This document shows, in pieces, positions 17,226-25,194 of a stretch of DNA of 64,000 nucleotides. Under the pieces are notes generated by a model. It did no database searches. It saw only the letters and a program-made list of their open reading frames with translations, and was not told where the DNA came from. The position numbers and the translations under genes are program-made. Each line of letters begins with the position of its first letter. Position 1 is the stretch's first letter. The stretch is from Nitratireductor arenosus (GTDB lineage: Bacteria; Pseudomonadota; Alphaproteobacteria; Rhizobiales; Rhizobiaceae): NCBI RefSeq assembly GCF_009742725.1, contig NZ_WPHG01000003.1:682001-746000 (forward strand). Direction: 5' to 3'.

Positions 17226-18341
17226 TCAGGCTCGCAGGAAGCGCTGGTATTCTTCCTGGATCTGATCGTAGCTGGCGTGTTCGCCGTCATCCTGCAGTGG
17301 CCAGAACGGGTTGAAGCGGGCGCTCTGAAACAGGCTTTCGAAATCGCCGTACTGGTAGACTTCGCGGTTGACCTCGTCGACCAGCGGCACGGCGTCGCTG
17401 CTGACGACGGCCTGGGTCAGGTCGGACGCCATCACCGTCTGTCCGGCCGCCGAGATCGCCTGCGCCAGTGCCTTGTAGGCGGCGTCGCGATTGGGGGCCC
17501 CGCTCGGAATGGCAAGCGTATCCATGAACACCATCACGCCTTCCTGCGGGCGTACGAAAGCCAGCTCCTTATCCTTCTCGGCGGCGAAGGCCACCTGCGC
17601 GTCCCAGCCGATCGCGGAAATGACGACCTCGCCGCGCGCGTAGAGGTCGGTCGCCTCGCCGTAGTTGGGCGACAGGGTGCGGGCGTGCTCGCGCTTGATC
17701 TTGATCAGAAAGTCGATCGTCTGCTTGAGCTCAGCCGGCGTCAGGCGGGTCGGCGTCTTGGTGCCGGTGACGATCGGCGCCCAGGTCGAGATCAGGCCGG
17801 TAATGTCGTCGGTGATCGAGACCTTGCCCTTGTATTCGTCCTTCAGGCAGTCCTTCCACGAGGCCGGCTTGGCGATCGCCGCGGGGTCGTAGACCATCGA
17901 CAAGGTGCCCCATGTAAAGGGCACGGCGTAGAGCTTGCCGTCCTTACGGATGGTGTCGACGTCGAGGAATTCGGGAAAGATCTTTTCGATGCCCGGCACG
18001 CGCGCTTCGTCGATGGGTTCGACCAGTCCGGCATTGGCCAGGATCGGGATGTGCCCGAAATAGATCGAGATCAGGTCGAGCTGGCCGGCGCCGCCGGCCT
18101 GCAGCTTGGTGATGATCTCCTCGTTCGAGCTGATATAGGTCGTCGACAGATCGATGTCGTTCTTCTTCAGAAAGTCGCCGGCCTTGAGGGGGGCATCGTA
18201 GCCTTGCCATCCGATCCACGACAATTGCGTGGCGCCCATGGCCGAACGCGGAAGCGTCAGCATTGCCGCGGCTGCCGTGCCGGTGGCGATGAAGCTGCGG
18301 CGGTCGAGGCCGTGGCGTGGTTTGGCGTGATTACGGTGCAT
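17226..18341 (-). CDS. PotD/spermidine-putrescine-type extracellular solute-binding protein (Tat signal)
   Basis: A 371-residue periplasmic binding protein of the PotD family. The N-terminus has a twin-arginine export motif, DRRSFIATG (about 13-21), then a hydrophobic stretch and a likely cleavage after RSAMGA near 36, implying export in the folded state. The mature part starts QLSWIGWQGYD, typical of the family. It delivers its ligand to the permeases encoded downstream. The start lies 11 bases inside the end of the TetR gene, so the regulator heads this operon. Ligand type (polyamine or other amine) is inferred from the family only. Confidence 0.9.
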   Translation of the reverse strand: MHRNHAKPRHGLDRRSFIATGTAAAAMLTLPRSAMGATQLSWIGWQGYDAPLKAGDFLKKNDIDLSTTYISSNEEIITKLQAGGAGQLDLISIYFGHIPILANAGLVEPIDEARVPGIEKIFPEFLDVDTIRKDGKLYAVPFTWGTLSMVYDPAAIAKPASWKDCLKDEYKGKVSITDDITGLISTWAPIVTGTKTPTRLTPAELKQTIDFLIKIKREHARTLSPNYGEATDLYARGEVVISAIGWDAQVAFAAEKDKELAFVRPQEGVMVFMDTLAIPSGAPNRDAAYKALAQAISAAGQTVMASDLTQAVVSSDAVPLVDEVNREVYQYGDFESLFQSARFNPFWPLQDDGEHASYDQIQEEYQRFLRA

Positions 18342-18954
18342 TCTTTTCTCCCTGTTGTTGTTCCTGGGGTGTGTTGCTGGCGGCAGGCGTCTCCTTGCCG
18401 TAGGTCCATGACTTCAGGCGGGCGAGAACCGCCGCCTTGAGCATGGGGTCGTAGTTCATCAGGCCGAGGCTTTCGGAGAACCACAGGCCGTCGATCGCCA
18501 TGCGCACGATCGTGGCGAGCACGGGATCGGGTGAGTCGGCGATGATGGCGTCCTGGTGGCGGCGGCCCTGGGCCTGGACGGCGGCGAGCCGTTCGGGCGT
18601 GTTGGCGAGCGCGGCTGTGATGGCGCCGTTCACCCGGTCGAAATATTCGCCGGTGAAGGCATCACCCTCGTGAGTGGCCGCGATATAGGCGCGCACGGCC
18701 CGCCCGCTTGCATCGGGATCGGATCCCATCGCTTGCGACAGGGCCGCGTCGAAGCGCGACACGAGCCGTTCGATCATCGCGGTGATGAGGTCTTCCTTCG
18801 AGGCGAAATGATAAAGCACCGTGCCCTTGGCGACGCCGGCATCCTTCGAAACGCGGTCGTAGGTGAGGCCGACGAGGCCGTCCCTGGCGACGATTGTCTC
18901 GGCGGTGTCCAGCAATTTCTGGACCGTTGGATGAGAGGTCTTGCGCTTGCTCAT
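18331..18954 (-). CDS. TetR family transcriptional regulator
   Basis: A 207-residue repressor. The helix-turn-helix is at about 20-52, including LTYDRVSKDAGVAKGTVLYH and the FASKEDLI that follows; the rest is a ligand-binding helical domain with the ADSPDPVLATIVRMAIDGLW region. The last ~18 residues are Gln-rich and overlap the start of the binding-protein gene. An almost perfect palindrome lies 7-28 bases upstream of its ATG, in the divergent spacer before the bicupin gene. It therefore probably represses itself with the ABC operon and perhaps the bicupin/ROK genes. Effector unknown; the transported compound or a metabolite is a reasonable guess. Confidence 0.9.
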   Translation of the reverse strand: MSKRKTSHPTVQKLLDTAETIVARDGLVGLTYDRVSKDAGVAKGTVLYHFASKEDLITAMIERLVSRFDAALSQAMGSDPDASGRAVRAYIAATHEGDAFTGEYFDRVNGAITAALANTPERLAAVQAQGRRHQDAIIADSPDPVLATIVRMAIDGLWFSESLGLMNYDPMLKAAVLARLKSWTYGKETPAASNTPQEQQQGEKNAP

Positions 18955-18960
18955 AGTTCT

Positions 18961-18982
18961 TTGTACTGTCCGGACGGTACAA
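18961..18982. promoter_or_regulatory. TetR-type operator palindrome
   Basis: A 22-bp near-perfect palindrome: TTGTAC at 18961-18966 and GTACAA at 18977-18982 flank the core TGTCCGGACG, with one mismatched pair over the whole dyad. It sits just upstream of the tetR start and 54 bases upstream of the divergent bicupin ATG, the classical position for a TetR operator controlling both directions. Confidence 0.75.
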
Positions 18983-19036
18983 AAACAAGGGGCGATCCGC
19001 TCGCGCCTTGAAACACCCTTCAGCGGAGAGTTCTCA

Positions 19037-19897
19037 ATGGGCTACAAATCGTCGCCGCGGCCTGTTTTCGACAGGCCGACCCACATCCCCTATGCCGAGG
19101 TCACGCGTCACGTGTGGGGCGATGCCGGAGCGGGGCTGGTCGACGACCTGATCTACGCCTCCACCGACAAGATCCACCAGCTGGTCTTCGGTCTGGCCGG
19201 CGGCACGGGGTTCAAGCACTCGGAGGATTACCGCACTGTGTTTGGCGCCGACGAGGTGCTTTACGTGCTATCGGGCACGTTCGGCGCGGCCAATCCGGAA
19301 ACGGGCGAGGTCCGCATCGTCCAGGAAGGCGAGGCGATCTTCTTCCGCAAGGACACCTGGCATCACGGCTTCAGCCTGTCCGACAAGCCGGTGCGCGTGC
19401 TCGAGTATTTCTCGCCGCCGCCGTCGACCGGCGCGTCGGGCGTCTATGCCCGCACCCGTCCCTATCTCGAACAGTCGACCTATCGCCAGGAGCGTTTCAT
19501 CGGCCGCTGGCCGATGGCCGCCGACGAAGAAAAGCAGACCGCGACCATCAAGACGTTGCGCGACGTGGACCTGCTTTGGGAACTCGATCCCGAGGATCAG
19601 GGTGTCATCACCGGCCTCTACGCGGCGACGGAGCATCTGGAAAGCGGCAAGACGACCGTGCTGCCGGGGCGCAAATCCTCCATGATCACCCGCAAGGGCG
19701 ACGAATGCCTCTATGTGCTGTCGGGATGCTTGCATGTCCTGTGTCCGGACAGGGAAGGCCAGGTCTGGTTCGAGCTTAATCCCGGCGACGGCTTCTTCTT
19801 CCCCGACGGCGCGCGCCACCAATACGCCAATCTGCGCGGCGAGCCGGCGAGCTTCGTCTTCGGCGTTGGCCCCGGACTGGGCGACAAGGGCGCGTGA
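19037..19897 (+). CDS. Bicupin protein (two cupin domains)
   Basis: A 286-residue protein with two cupin barrels. Domain 1 (about 45-125) has GFKHSEDYRTVFGADEVLYV with metal-ligand-type His/Glu and a later DTWHHGF. Domain 2 (about 185-280) has KGDECLYVLSGCLHVLCP and DGARHQYANL. Such proteins are metal-dependent dioxygenases, isomerases or aminohydrolases; the specific activity is not recognisable. The ATG at 19037 has GGAGAG upstream, and an upstream in-frame extension runs through the operator, so it is not coding. It is followed after 11 bases by the ROK gene. The shared divergent region with tetR suggests a role in the same pathway as the Pot-type importer. Confidence 0.8.
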   Translation: MGYKSSPRPVFDRPTHIPYAEVTRHVWGDAGAGLVDDLIYASTDKIHQLVFGLAGGTGFKHSEDYRTVFGADEVLYVLSGTFGAANPETGEVRIVQEGEAIFFRKDTWHHGFSLSDKPVRVLEYFSPPPSTGASGVYARTRPYLEQSTYRQERFIGRWPMAADEEKQTATIKTLRDVDLLWELDPEDQGVITGLYAATEHLESGKTTVLPGRKSSMITRKGDECLYVLSGCLHVLCPDREGQVWFELNPGDGFFFPDGARHQYANLRGEPASFVFGVGPGLGDKGA

Positions 19898-19908
19898 GCT
19901 GACAGCGC

Positions 19909-20808
19909 ATGAACGTGATCGGCATCGACGTCGGCGGCAGCAAGACCGTCATCGGCCTGGTCGACACAGTCGGCGGGCGGGTCGAGCGCACCGTGCGGCT
20001 CGAAACCCCGGCGCGCGAGCGCGCCGGGGACGATTTTCTCGGCCGGGTTGCCGAAGAAGCGCGCGCGCTGGCAGCTGATGAGGCTCTTCCTGTCGGGGTC
20101 GGCATCTGCGAGGCCGTCGACAGGGCCGGCGAGATCGTCAGTGCGCACCGCGTGCCGTGGACATCGGCCGAAGTCCGCGCGGCGTTTTCGTTCGCCCCGG
20201 CTTTGGTACTCGATTCCGATGTCCGCGCCGCGGCCGTGGCCGAGGCGTGTTTCGGCGTCGGGCGCGGACTGGGCGACTGGCTCTACGCCAATGCCGGCAC
20301 CGGCATTGCCAGCGTCGTGATGCGCGCCGCCGTGCCGTATCTGGGATGTCGCGGCCGGGCGATGGGGCTTGGCATGAGCCACCTGGTCGAGGAGGATCCG
20401 CGCCGCGAGCCGGTCAGCATCGAAGACATCGCCGGCGGCGCGGGCATGTTGATGCGTGCCCGCGCGGCGGGGCTGGCCGTGCCGTCCGTGGCCATGCTGA
20501 TCGCCCGGGCGGAAGCCGGCGACGCGAGCGCGCGTGTCATCGTCGCGGGCGCCGGCGCGCTGCTGGGCCGCGCGCTCGGCTTCCTGGCCAACGTGCTCGA
20601 CCCCGAAGTGGTCGTTCTGGGCGGTGGGATGCCGTCGGCGAGCCCGACCTATCTTGCCGCGTGCAGGCGCGCGCTCGATGAGAGCCTGTGGCGCCCGGCG
20701 CCGCTGTGCCCGGAACTGAGGGTGGCCGGGCTCGGCCCCGAATCGGGCCTGGTCGGCGCGGCGCTGCTGGCCGCGCCGCAAGAAGCAACAGCGTTCCGAA
20801 GCGGCTGA
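19909..20808 (+). CDS. ROK family protein (sugar kinase-like) lacking the zinc motif
   Basis: A 299-residue protein. The N-terminal nucleotide-binding motif is VIGIDVGGSKTVIG (about 3-16), LDSDVRAAAVAEA (about 103-115) carries the usual catalytic-region Asp, and LDPEVVVLGGGM (about 228-239) is the adenosine-site region. ROK members phosphorylate sugars such as glucose or N-acetylmannosamine. The CxCGxxGCxE zinc motif normally found after the GHM segment is missing; the region reads GCRGRAMGLGMSHLVEEDPR instead. Function may thus differ from a classical hexokinase. No helix-turn-helix is present, so it is not a NagC/XylR-type repressor. It lies directly after the bicupin gene. Confidence 0.8.
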   Translation: MNVIGIDVGGSKTVIGLVDTVGGRVERTVRLETPARERAGDDFLGRVAEEARALAADEALPVGVGICEAVDRAGEIVSAHRVPWTSAEVRAAFSFAPALVLDSDVRAAAVAEACFGVGRGLGDWLYANAGTGIASVVMRAAVPYLGCRGRAMGLGMSHLVEEDPRREPVSIEDIAGGAGMLMRARAAGLAVPSVAMLIARAEAGDASARVIVAGAGALLGRALGFLANVLDPEVVVLGGGMPSASPTYLAACRRALDESLWRPAPLCPELRVAGLGPESGLVGAALLAAPQEATAFRSG

Positions 20809-20885
20809 ACAGTCAACGCCGGCGCAAGCCCGTGCCGGGGCAAAGATGTCGGCCGTGTCGCCCGGACCCGGCATGCCTTCCCTTG

Positions 20886-21857
20886 TTAGTTGCGTCGGCC
20901 GCTGGCGCTGATCGCGACCGCGGCGACGATGATCAGCCCGGTCGTCAGGTCCTTGTAGAACGGGTCGGCGTTGAGGATGTTGAAGCCGTTATTGACGAGC
21001 GCGAGCATGAACACGCCGGCGACCGAGCGCCACACCGCGCCCTGGCCGCCATAGATGCTGGTGCCGCCGATGATGACGGCGGCGATCGCTTCCAGTTCCA
21101 TGCCGGTGCCGGCCGTCGCCTGGCCGAGCGAAATCCGCGACACCGCGATCGCGGCGGCAAGGCCGGCTGCGAAGCCGTTGATGGAAAACGCGATGATCTT
21201 GATGCGCCGGGTGCGGATGCCCGACAGGATCGAGGCTTCCTCATTGCCGCCGACCGCGAACATTTTTCGGCCGAGCGTGGTCCTGTTGAGCACCACCGTC
21301 AAGATGACGGCGAATGCGATCAGCACGAGCACCGCGACATAGACCGGGCCGATCCGCTCGCGCCCGAGCCAGGTGAAGGCGTCCAGACGCACGGGAATGA
21401 GCGTGCCGCCGGTGATCAGGATCGCGATGCCGCGATAGACAAGGCCGGTGGCGAGCGTGGCCAGGAAGGAATGGATCTTCAGCGCGGTGATGGTCAGGCC
21501 GTTGACGAAGCCGAGCGCCATGCCGACCAGCGGCGCGGCGATGAGCCCGGCCACCGGGTGCACCTGCAGCGCCAGGGCGGCCGCGACCACGCCGCCGACG
21601 GCGAAGATCGCTCCCACGGAGAGGTCGAACCCGCCGCAGATGATGACCAGCGTCATCGCCGAGGCCATGATCGCCAGCGGCGCGTTCTGGTTCAAGATGT
21701 TGATCAGGTTCTGCAGCGTCAGGAACGAATCGCTGAGGATCGTCAGAAGAACGATCAGGGCCGCGATCATCACCGCCACGGCATAGGTTTGCAGGAACCG
21801 CAGCACCGGCAGCAGGGGGGCGGCGGATGCCCCGGGGGTCGTGTTGGTGGCACTCAT
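20886..21857 (-). CDS. Sugar-type ABC transporter permease (RbsC/branched-chain permease family)
   Basis: A 323-residue inner-membrane protein. The motifs ICGGFDLSVGAIFAVGGVVA (about 74-93) and AAVIIGGTSIYGGQGAVWRS (about 251-270) are diagnostic of ribose/xylose/galactose-type permeases, and 8-10 hydrophobic segments are present. It works with the RbsA-like ATPase whose stop it overlaps by four bases (ATGA at 21857), which fixes the start; a long upstream in-frame extension has no membrane character. It is the last gene of the leftward SBP-hyuA-hyuB-ATPase-permease operon. The ligand may not be a sugar, given the two hydantoinase subunits in the same operon. Confidence 0.92.
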   Translation of the reverse strand: MSATNTTPGASAAPLLPVLRFLQTYAVAVMIAALIVLLTILSDSFLTLQNLINILNQNAPLAIMASAMTLVIICGGFDLSVGAIFAVGGVVAAALALQVHPVAGLIAAPLVGMALGFVNGLTITALKIHSFLATLATGLVYRGIAILITGGTLIPVRLDAFTWLGRERIGPVYVAVLVLIAFAVILTVVLNRTTLGRKMFAVGGNEEASILSGIRTRRIKIIAFSINGFAAGLAAAIAVSRISLGQATAGTGMELEAIAAVIIGGTSIYGGQGAVWRSVAGVFMLALVNNGFNILNADPFYKDLTTGLIIVAAVAISASGRRN

Positions 21858-23425
21858 GCGCTTTTCTTTGCCTCCTGCTGGTCCTGTTCGTGGAACAGGC
21901 GCCATATGACCTTGTCGACGGTGGTCTCGCGCGGCACGAACTGGCCCGTCACGCGTCCGCCCGACACGGTGTAGGCGCGGTGGGCTAGGCCCATCACTTC
22001 CTCGATCTCCGAGGAAATCAGAAGAATGCCGGCGCCGCGGCGCGCCGTCTCGCCGATGAATTCGTGAATGCGCCGGCGCGCGCCGATGTCGACGCCGCGG
22101 CTGGGCTCGTCGAGAATGATGATTTGCGGATCGCCAAGGATCCATTTGCCCATCACCACCTTCTGCTGGTTGCCGCCGGAATAGTTGACCACCTGACCGT
22201 CGACCTGGTTCGGATGCACGCCGAAATAGTCGACGAGCCGGGCGACCGCGTCGCGTTCGTCACGTTCGCCGATCAGGCCGAGCTTGGCGAATGCGCCGAG
22301 ATGCGGCAGCGTCATGTTGGCCCGCACCGGCTGGGTGAGCACGAGGCCCTGTTTGCGCCGGTCTTCCGGCACCATCGCAAGACCGCGTGCGATCGCGGCG
22401 TGCGGCGAACGCTCATCGAACGGCTCGCCGTCGATTTCGACCGTGCCCGAAAGGGCCGGGTCGGCGCCGAAGATCGCACGCACGATTTCGGTGCGTCCGC
22501 TGCCGACCAGCCCGACCAGCCCGACAATTTCGCCCGGATAAAGCGCGAGATCGGCGGACCGCACGCCGGTTTCGGTCGACAGGCCGTGCACCGAAAGCAG
22601 CGGCGTGCCGCTGCGCCGCGGTTCGGGCGGCAATTCGGGATAGGCGACCTCCTTGGCCGACCGGCCGATCATCGCCGTAATCAGCGATGCCTTGGTTTCG
22701 TCCTTCGCCGGGCCGGTGCGGATAATTGCGCCGTCGCGCATCACGGTGACGGTGTCGCAGACGGCAAGCACGTGATCGAGGAAATGCGAGACGTAGATGA
22801 TGGTGTGGCCGCGGTCGCGCAGTCGCGTCATGACGCCGTGCAGGCGCTCGGCCTCGTCATGGGTCAGCGAGGAGGTCGGCTCATCCATCACGATCACGCG
22901 CGCCTCGCGCGCCAGCGCGCGCATGATCTCGACCTTCTGCTGGTCGGCGATGCTGAGCGTGCCGGCCCGCGCCAACGGGTCGAGATCGAAGCCGGCGAAT
23001 GCGGCGATCTCGGCCAACCGCGCTGCCTCGTCGCCGGCCAGAAAGCCGGCGCGGCTGGTCTCGATGCCCAAAAACACGTTCTGGGCGACGGTGAGGTCGG
23101 GCACCAGTTGCAGTTCCTGGTGCATCATGGCGACACCGCGCGCCAGCGCCTGCGGCGGGTCCCAATGCCCGACCGTATCGCCGAAGACGGTGAGCGCCCC
23201 GCCCGAGCGGGTATAGTAGCCGCCCACGATCTTGCCGACCGTGGACTTGCCGGCGCCGTTCTCGCCGATCAGGCCATGAATTTCGCCGGCTTTAAAGTCG
23301 ATATCGATGTCGCGCAGGACGCTGACGCCGGAGAACGATTTGACGACGCCCCGTAGGCTGATGCACGGCGTGGCGTTGTCACCGCCTCCGCCCGGTTCGT
23401 GCCAGTGCGTCACCGTTTCGTCCAT
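21854..23425 (-). CDS. Sugar-type ABC transporter ATP-binding protein (RbsA-like, duplicated)
   Basis: A 523-residue protein with two ABC domains. Domain 1 has Walker A GLIGENGAGKSTVGKIVGG, a degenerate signature (LSIADQQKVEIMRALA) and Walker B VIVMDEPTSSL. Domain 2 has a modified P-loop GLVGLVGSGRTEIVRAIFG and the signature NYSGGNQQKVVMGKWI, followed by IILDEPSRGVD. This asymmetric arrangement is usual for RbsA/MglA. The ATG at 23425 is preceded by AAAGGAC; a 25-residue upstream frame is not conserved. It is 28 bases downstream of hyuB and overlaps the permease gene. Confidence 0.93.
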   Translation of the reverse strand: MDETVTHWHEPGGGGDNATPCISLRGVVKSFSGVSVLRDIDIDFKAGEIHGLIGENGAGKSTVGKIVGGYYTRSGGALTVFGDTVGHWDPPQALARGVAMMHQELQLVPDLTVAQNVFLGIETSRAGFLAGDEAARLAEIAAFAGFDLDPLARAGTLSIADQQKVEIMRALAREARVIVMDEPTSSLTHDEAERLHGVMTRLRDRGHTIIYVSHFLDHVLAVCDTVTVMRDGAIIRTGPAKDETKASLITAMIGRSAKEVAYPELPPEPRRSGTPLLSVHGLSTETGVRSADLALYPGEIVGLVGLVGSGRTEIVRAIFGADPALSGTVEIDGEPFDERSPHAAIARGLAMVPEDRRKQGLVLTQPVRANMTLPHLGAFAKLGLIGERDERDAVARLVDYFGVHPNQVDGQVVNYSGGNQQKVVMGKWILGDPQIIILDEPSRGVDIGARRRIHEFIGETARRGAGILLISSEIEEVMGLAHRAYTVSGGRVTGQFVPRETTVDKVIWRLFHEQDQQEAKKSA

Positions 23426-23453
23426 CGACCGCAACGTCCTTTCGCGATGTCGA

Positions 23454-25175
23454 TCAGCCCGGGGCCGCTTCCTGCCGGCGCGGTTCGGTGTTGGCGGCAT
23501 CGATGGCGCCGGCCTCGGTCACCGTCACACCATAAAGCGAATGCGCCGCCTCGCGCGAGATCGTGCCGGCGAGAACGTCGGCGAGCACCTCGTTTTCGGG
23601 CCGTGCCCTGGGATCGCCATAGCCGCCGCCGCCGCCGGTGCGGGTGACGACCAGCGTGCCTTTTGGAAAACGCTTGGCGCGCATCTTGAGCGGTTTTTCG
23701 ACGGAGCCGTCCGGCAGCACGATATCGTTGTCCGGCCCGGCGCCGTCGCTGCCGCCCTTGATGCCCCAGGCCGGCGTCTTGGACCGTTCGAACCACAGCG
23801 CGCCGAAACAATCGTCGAGCAGCCGATAGCTGCGCACGACGCCACAGCCGCCGCGCCAGCGTCCCGCCCCGCCGGAATCGCGTCGCAGAGAAAACTCCTC
23901 GACCCGCACCGGGAACTTGGTCTCATAGACCTCGGCCGGCAGGTTGCGGAAGCCGCCATTGACGAGGTTGATCAGGGCGCTCTCGCCGTCTTGGCCGACC
24001 GTGCCGCCCCAGCCGCCGGCCGTCGGCTCGACGGAAATCCACTGGCCGCGCTCGGGATCCATGTCGAAAAAGGCCGCCACCATGGAATCGCCGTAGTGGG
24101 CGGCGGTCGCCTTGTGCGGCATCGCCTCGCCCAGGCAGGAAATCATCAGGTCGGCGAGCAGGCCGAGCCCGGTGAAATACCATTCGCAGGCCGCGGGCTC
24201 CTTGGCGTTGAACATGCACTTTTCGGGAATGCGCACCTCCATGGTCGAAAACGACCCGCCGGTGATCGCACGGTCCGGGTTGATCATGGTCTTGTAGGCG
24301 AGCCGCAGCAGGGAGCCGGTCTGCACCGCGCCGCAATTGATCGAGCCCTCGACCGGTCCCGACGAGCCGTCCAGATCGATGATCATGCGTTCGCCTTCGA
24401 TCGTCAGGCTGAGCGCGACTTTCACCGGCTCGGTGCCGACGCCGTCATCGTCGAGGTAGCCCTCGCGGGAATAGGTCCCGTCCTTCAGCTTGGCGATCGC
24501 CTCACGGTCGAGCAGCCGCGCCTGCTCGAAGATGTTGGCGCAGGCGGCGCGATAGGTGTCCGCTCCGATCCGGTCGAGGATCTGGCCGAGACGGCGCTCG
24601 CCGGTGCGGATCGCCGTGATCTGGGCGTTGAGGTCGCCGATCGTCATGTCCTTGAGCCGAGTGTTGCGGGTCAAAAGATCGTACCATTCGGGAATCCGCT
24701 TGAAACGGCTGACGATGCGCGTCGGGCCGAGCCGCAGGCCCTCGTGGAAGATCGAGGTCGAGCCCATGGTCGAGCCGGGATCGATCGCGCCGATGTCCTG
24801 CCAGTGGGCGCGCGCGGCGCCGAAGCCGACGAGCTCGTCCTTGTAGAACAGCGGCCCGATGGCGGTGACATCGTGCAGATGCGTGCCCTGCAGGTAGGAA
24901 TCGTTCAGGATGAAGATGTCGCCGGGATGGATGTCGTCGCCGTAACGGTCGAGCACCAGTTTCACACAGGCGTCGATCGCGCCGACGAACAGCGGTACGC
25001 CGGTCGACTGGCCGAGCATGTTGCCCTCTTCGTCGAGCAGTGCCACGGCGCTGTCGCGGCCTTCGTAGATGATCGCCGAGAATGCCGAACGCCACAGGGC
25101 GGCGTTCATGTCCTGGGCGCAGGAGATGACGAAATTGCGGACCACTTCCGTGGTGATCGGGTCGGCGTGAGCCAT
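23454..25175 (-). CDS. hyuB: Hydantoinase/5-oxoprolinase family subunit B (HyuB-like), second copy
   Basis: A 573-residue HyuB. It starts with PITTEVVRNFVISCAQDMNA, the common HyuB N-terminus, and has FILNDSYLQGTHLHDVTAIG (about 90-109) and LRRDSGGAGRWRGGCG (about 427-442), where conserved HyuB motifs lie. It should form a complex with the HyuA encoded 19 bases upstream. It shares only family-level resemblance with the HyuB at 9395 (for example NDSYLQGTHLHD versus NDPWQGTGHLND), so the two systems probably act on different substrates. The gene sits between the binding-protein and ATPase genes of an ABC importer, tying the hydrolase to the imported compound. Confidence 0.93.
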   Translation of the reverse strand: MAHADPITTEVVRNFVISCAQDMNAALWRSAFSAIIYEGRDSAVALLDEEGNMLGQSTGVPLFVGAIDACVKLVLDRYGDDIHPGDIFILNDSYLQGTHLHDVTAIGPLFYKDELVGFGAARAHWQDIGAIDPGSTMGSTSIFHEGLRLGPTRIVSRFKRIPEWYDLLTRNTRLKDMTIGDLNAQITAIRTGERRLGQILDRIGADTYRAACANIFEQARLLDREAIAKLKDGTYSREGYLDDDGVGTEPVKVALSLTIEGERMIIDLDGSSGPVEGSINCGAVQTGSLLRLAYKTMINPDRAITGGSFSTMEVRIPEKCMFNAKEPAACEWYFTGLGLLADLMISCLGEAMPHKATAAHYGDSMVAAFFDMDPERGQWISVEPTAGGWGGTVGQDGESALINLVNGGFRNLPAEVYETKFPVRVEEFSLRRDSGGAGRWRGGCGVVRSYRLLDDCFGALWFERSKTPAWGIKGGSDGAGPDNDIVLPDGSVEKPLKMRAKRFPKGTLVVTRTGGGGGYGDPRARPENEVLADVLAGTISREAAHSLYGVTVTEAGAIDAANTEPRRQEAAPG

Positions 25176-25194
25176 GGTCTGGTTCCTCCGCGGC

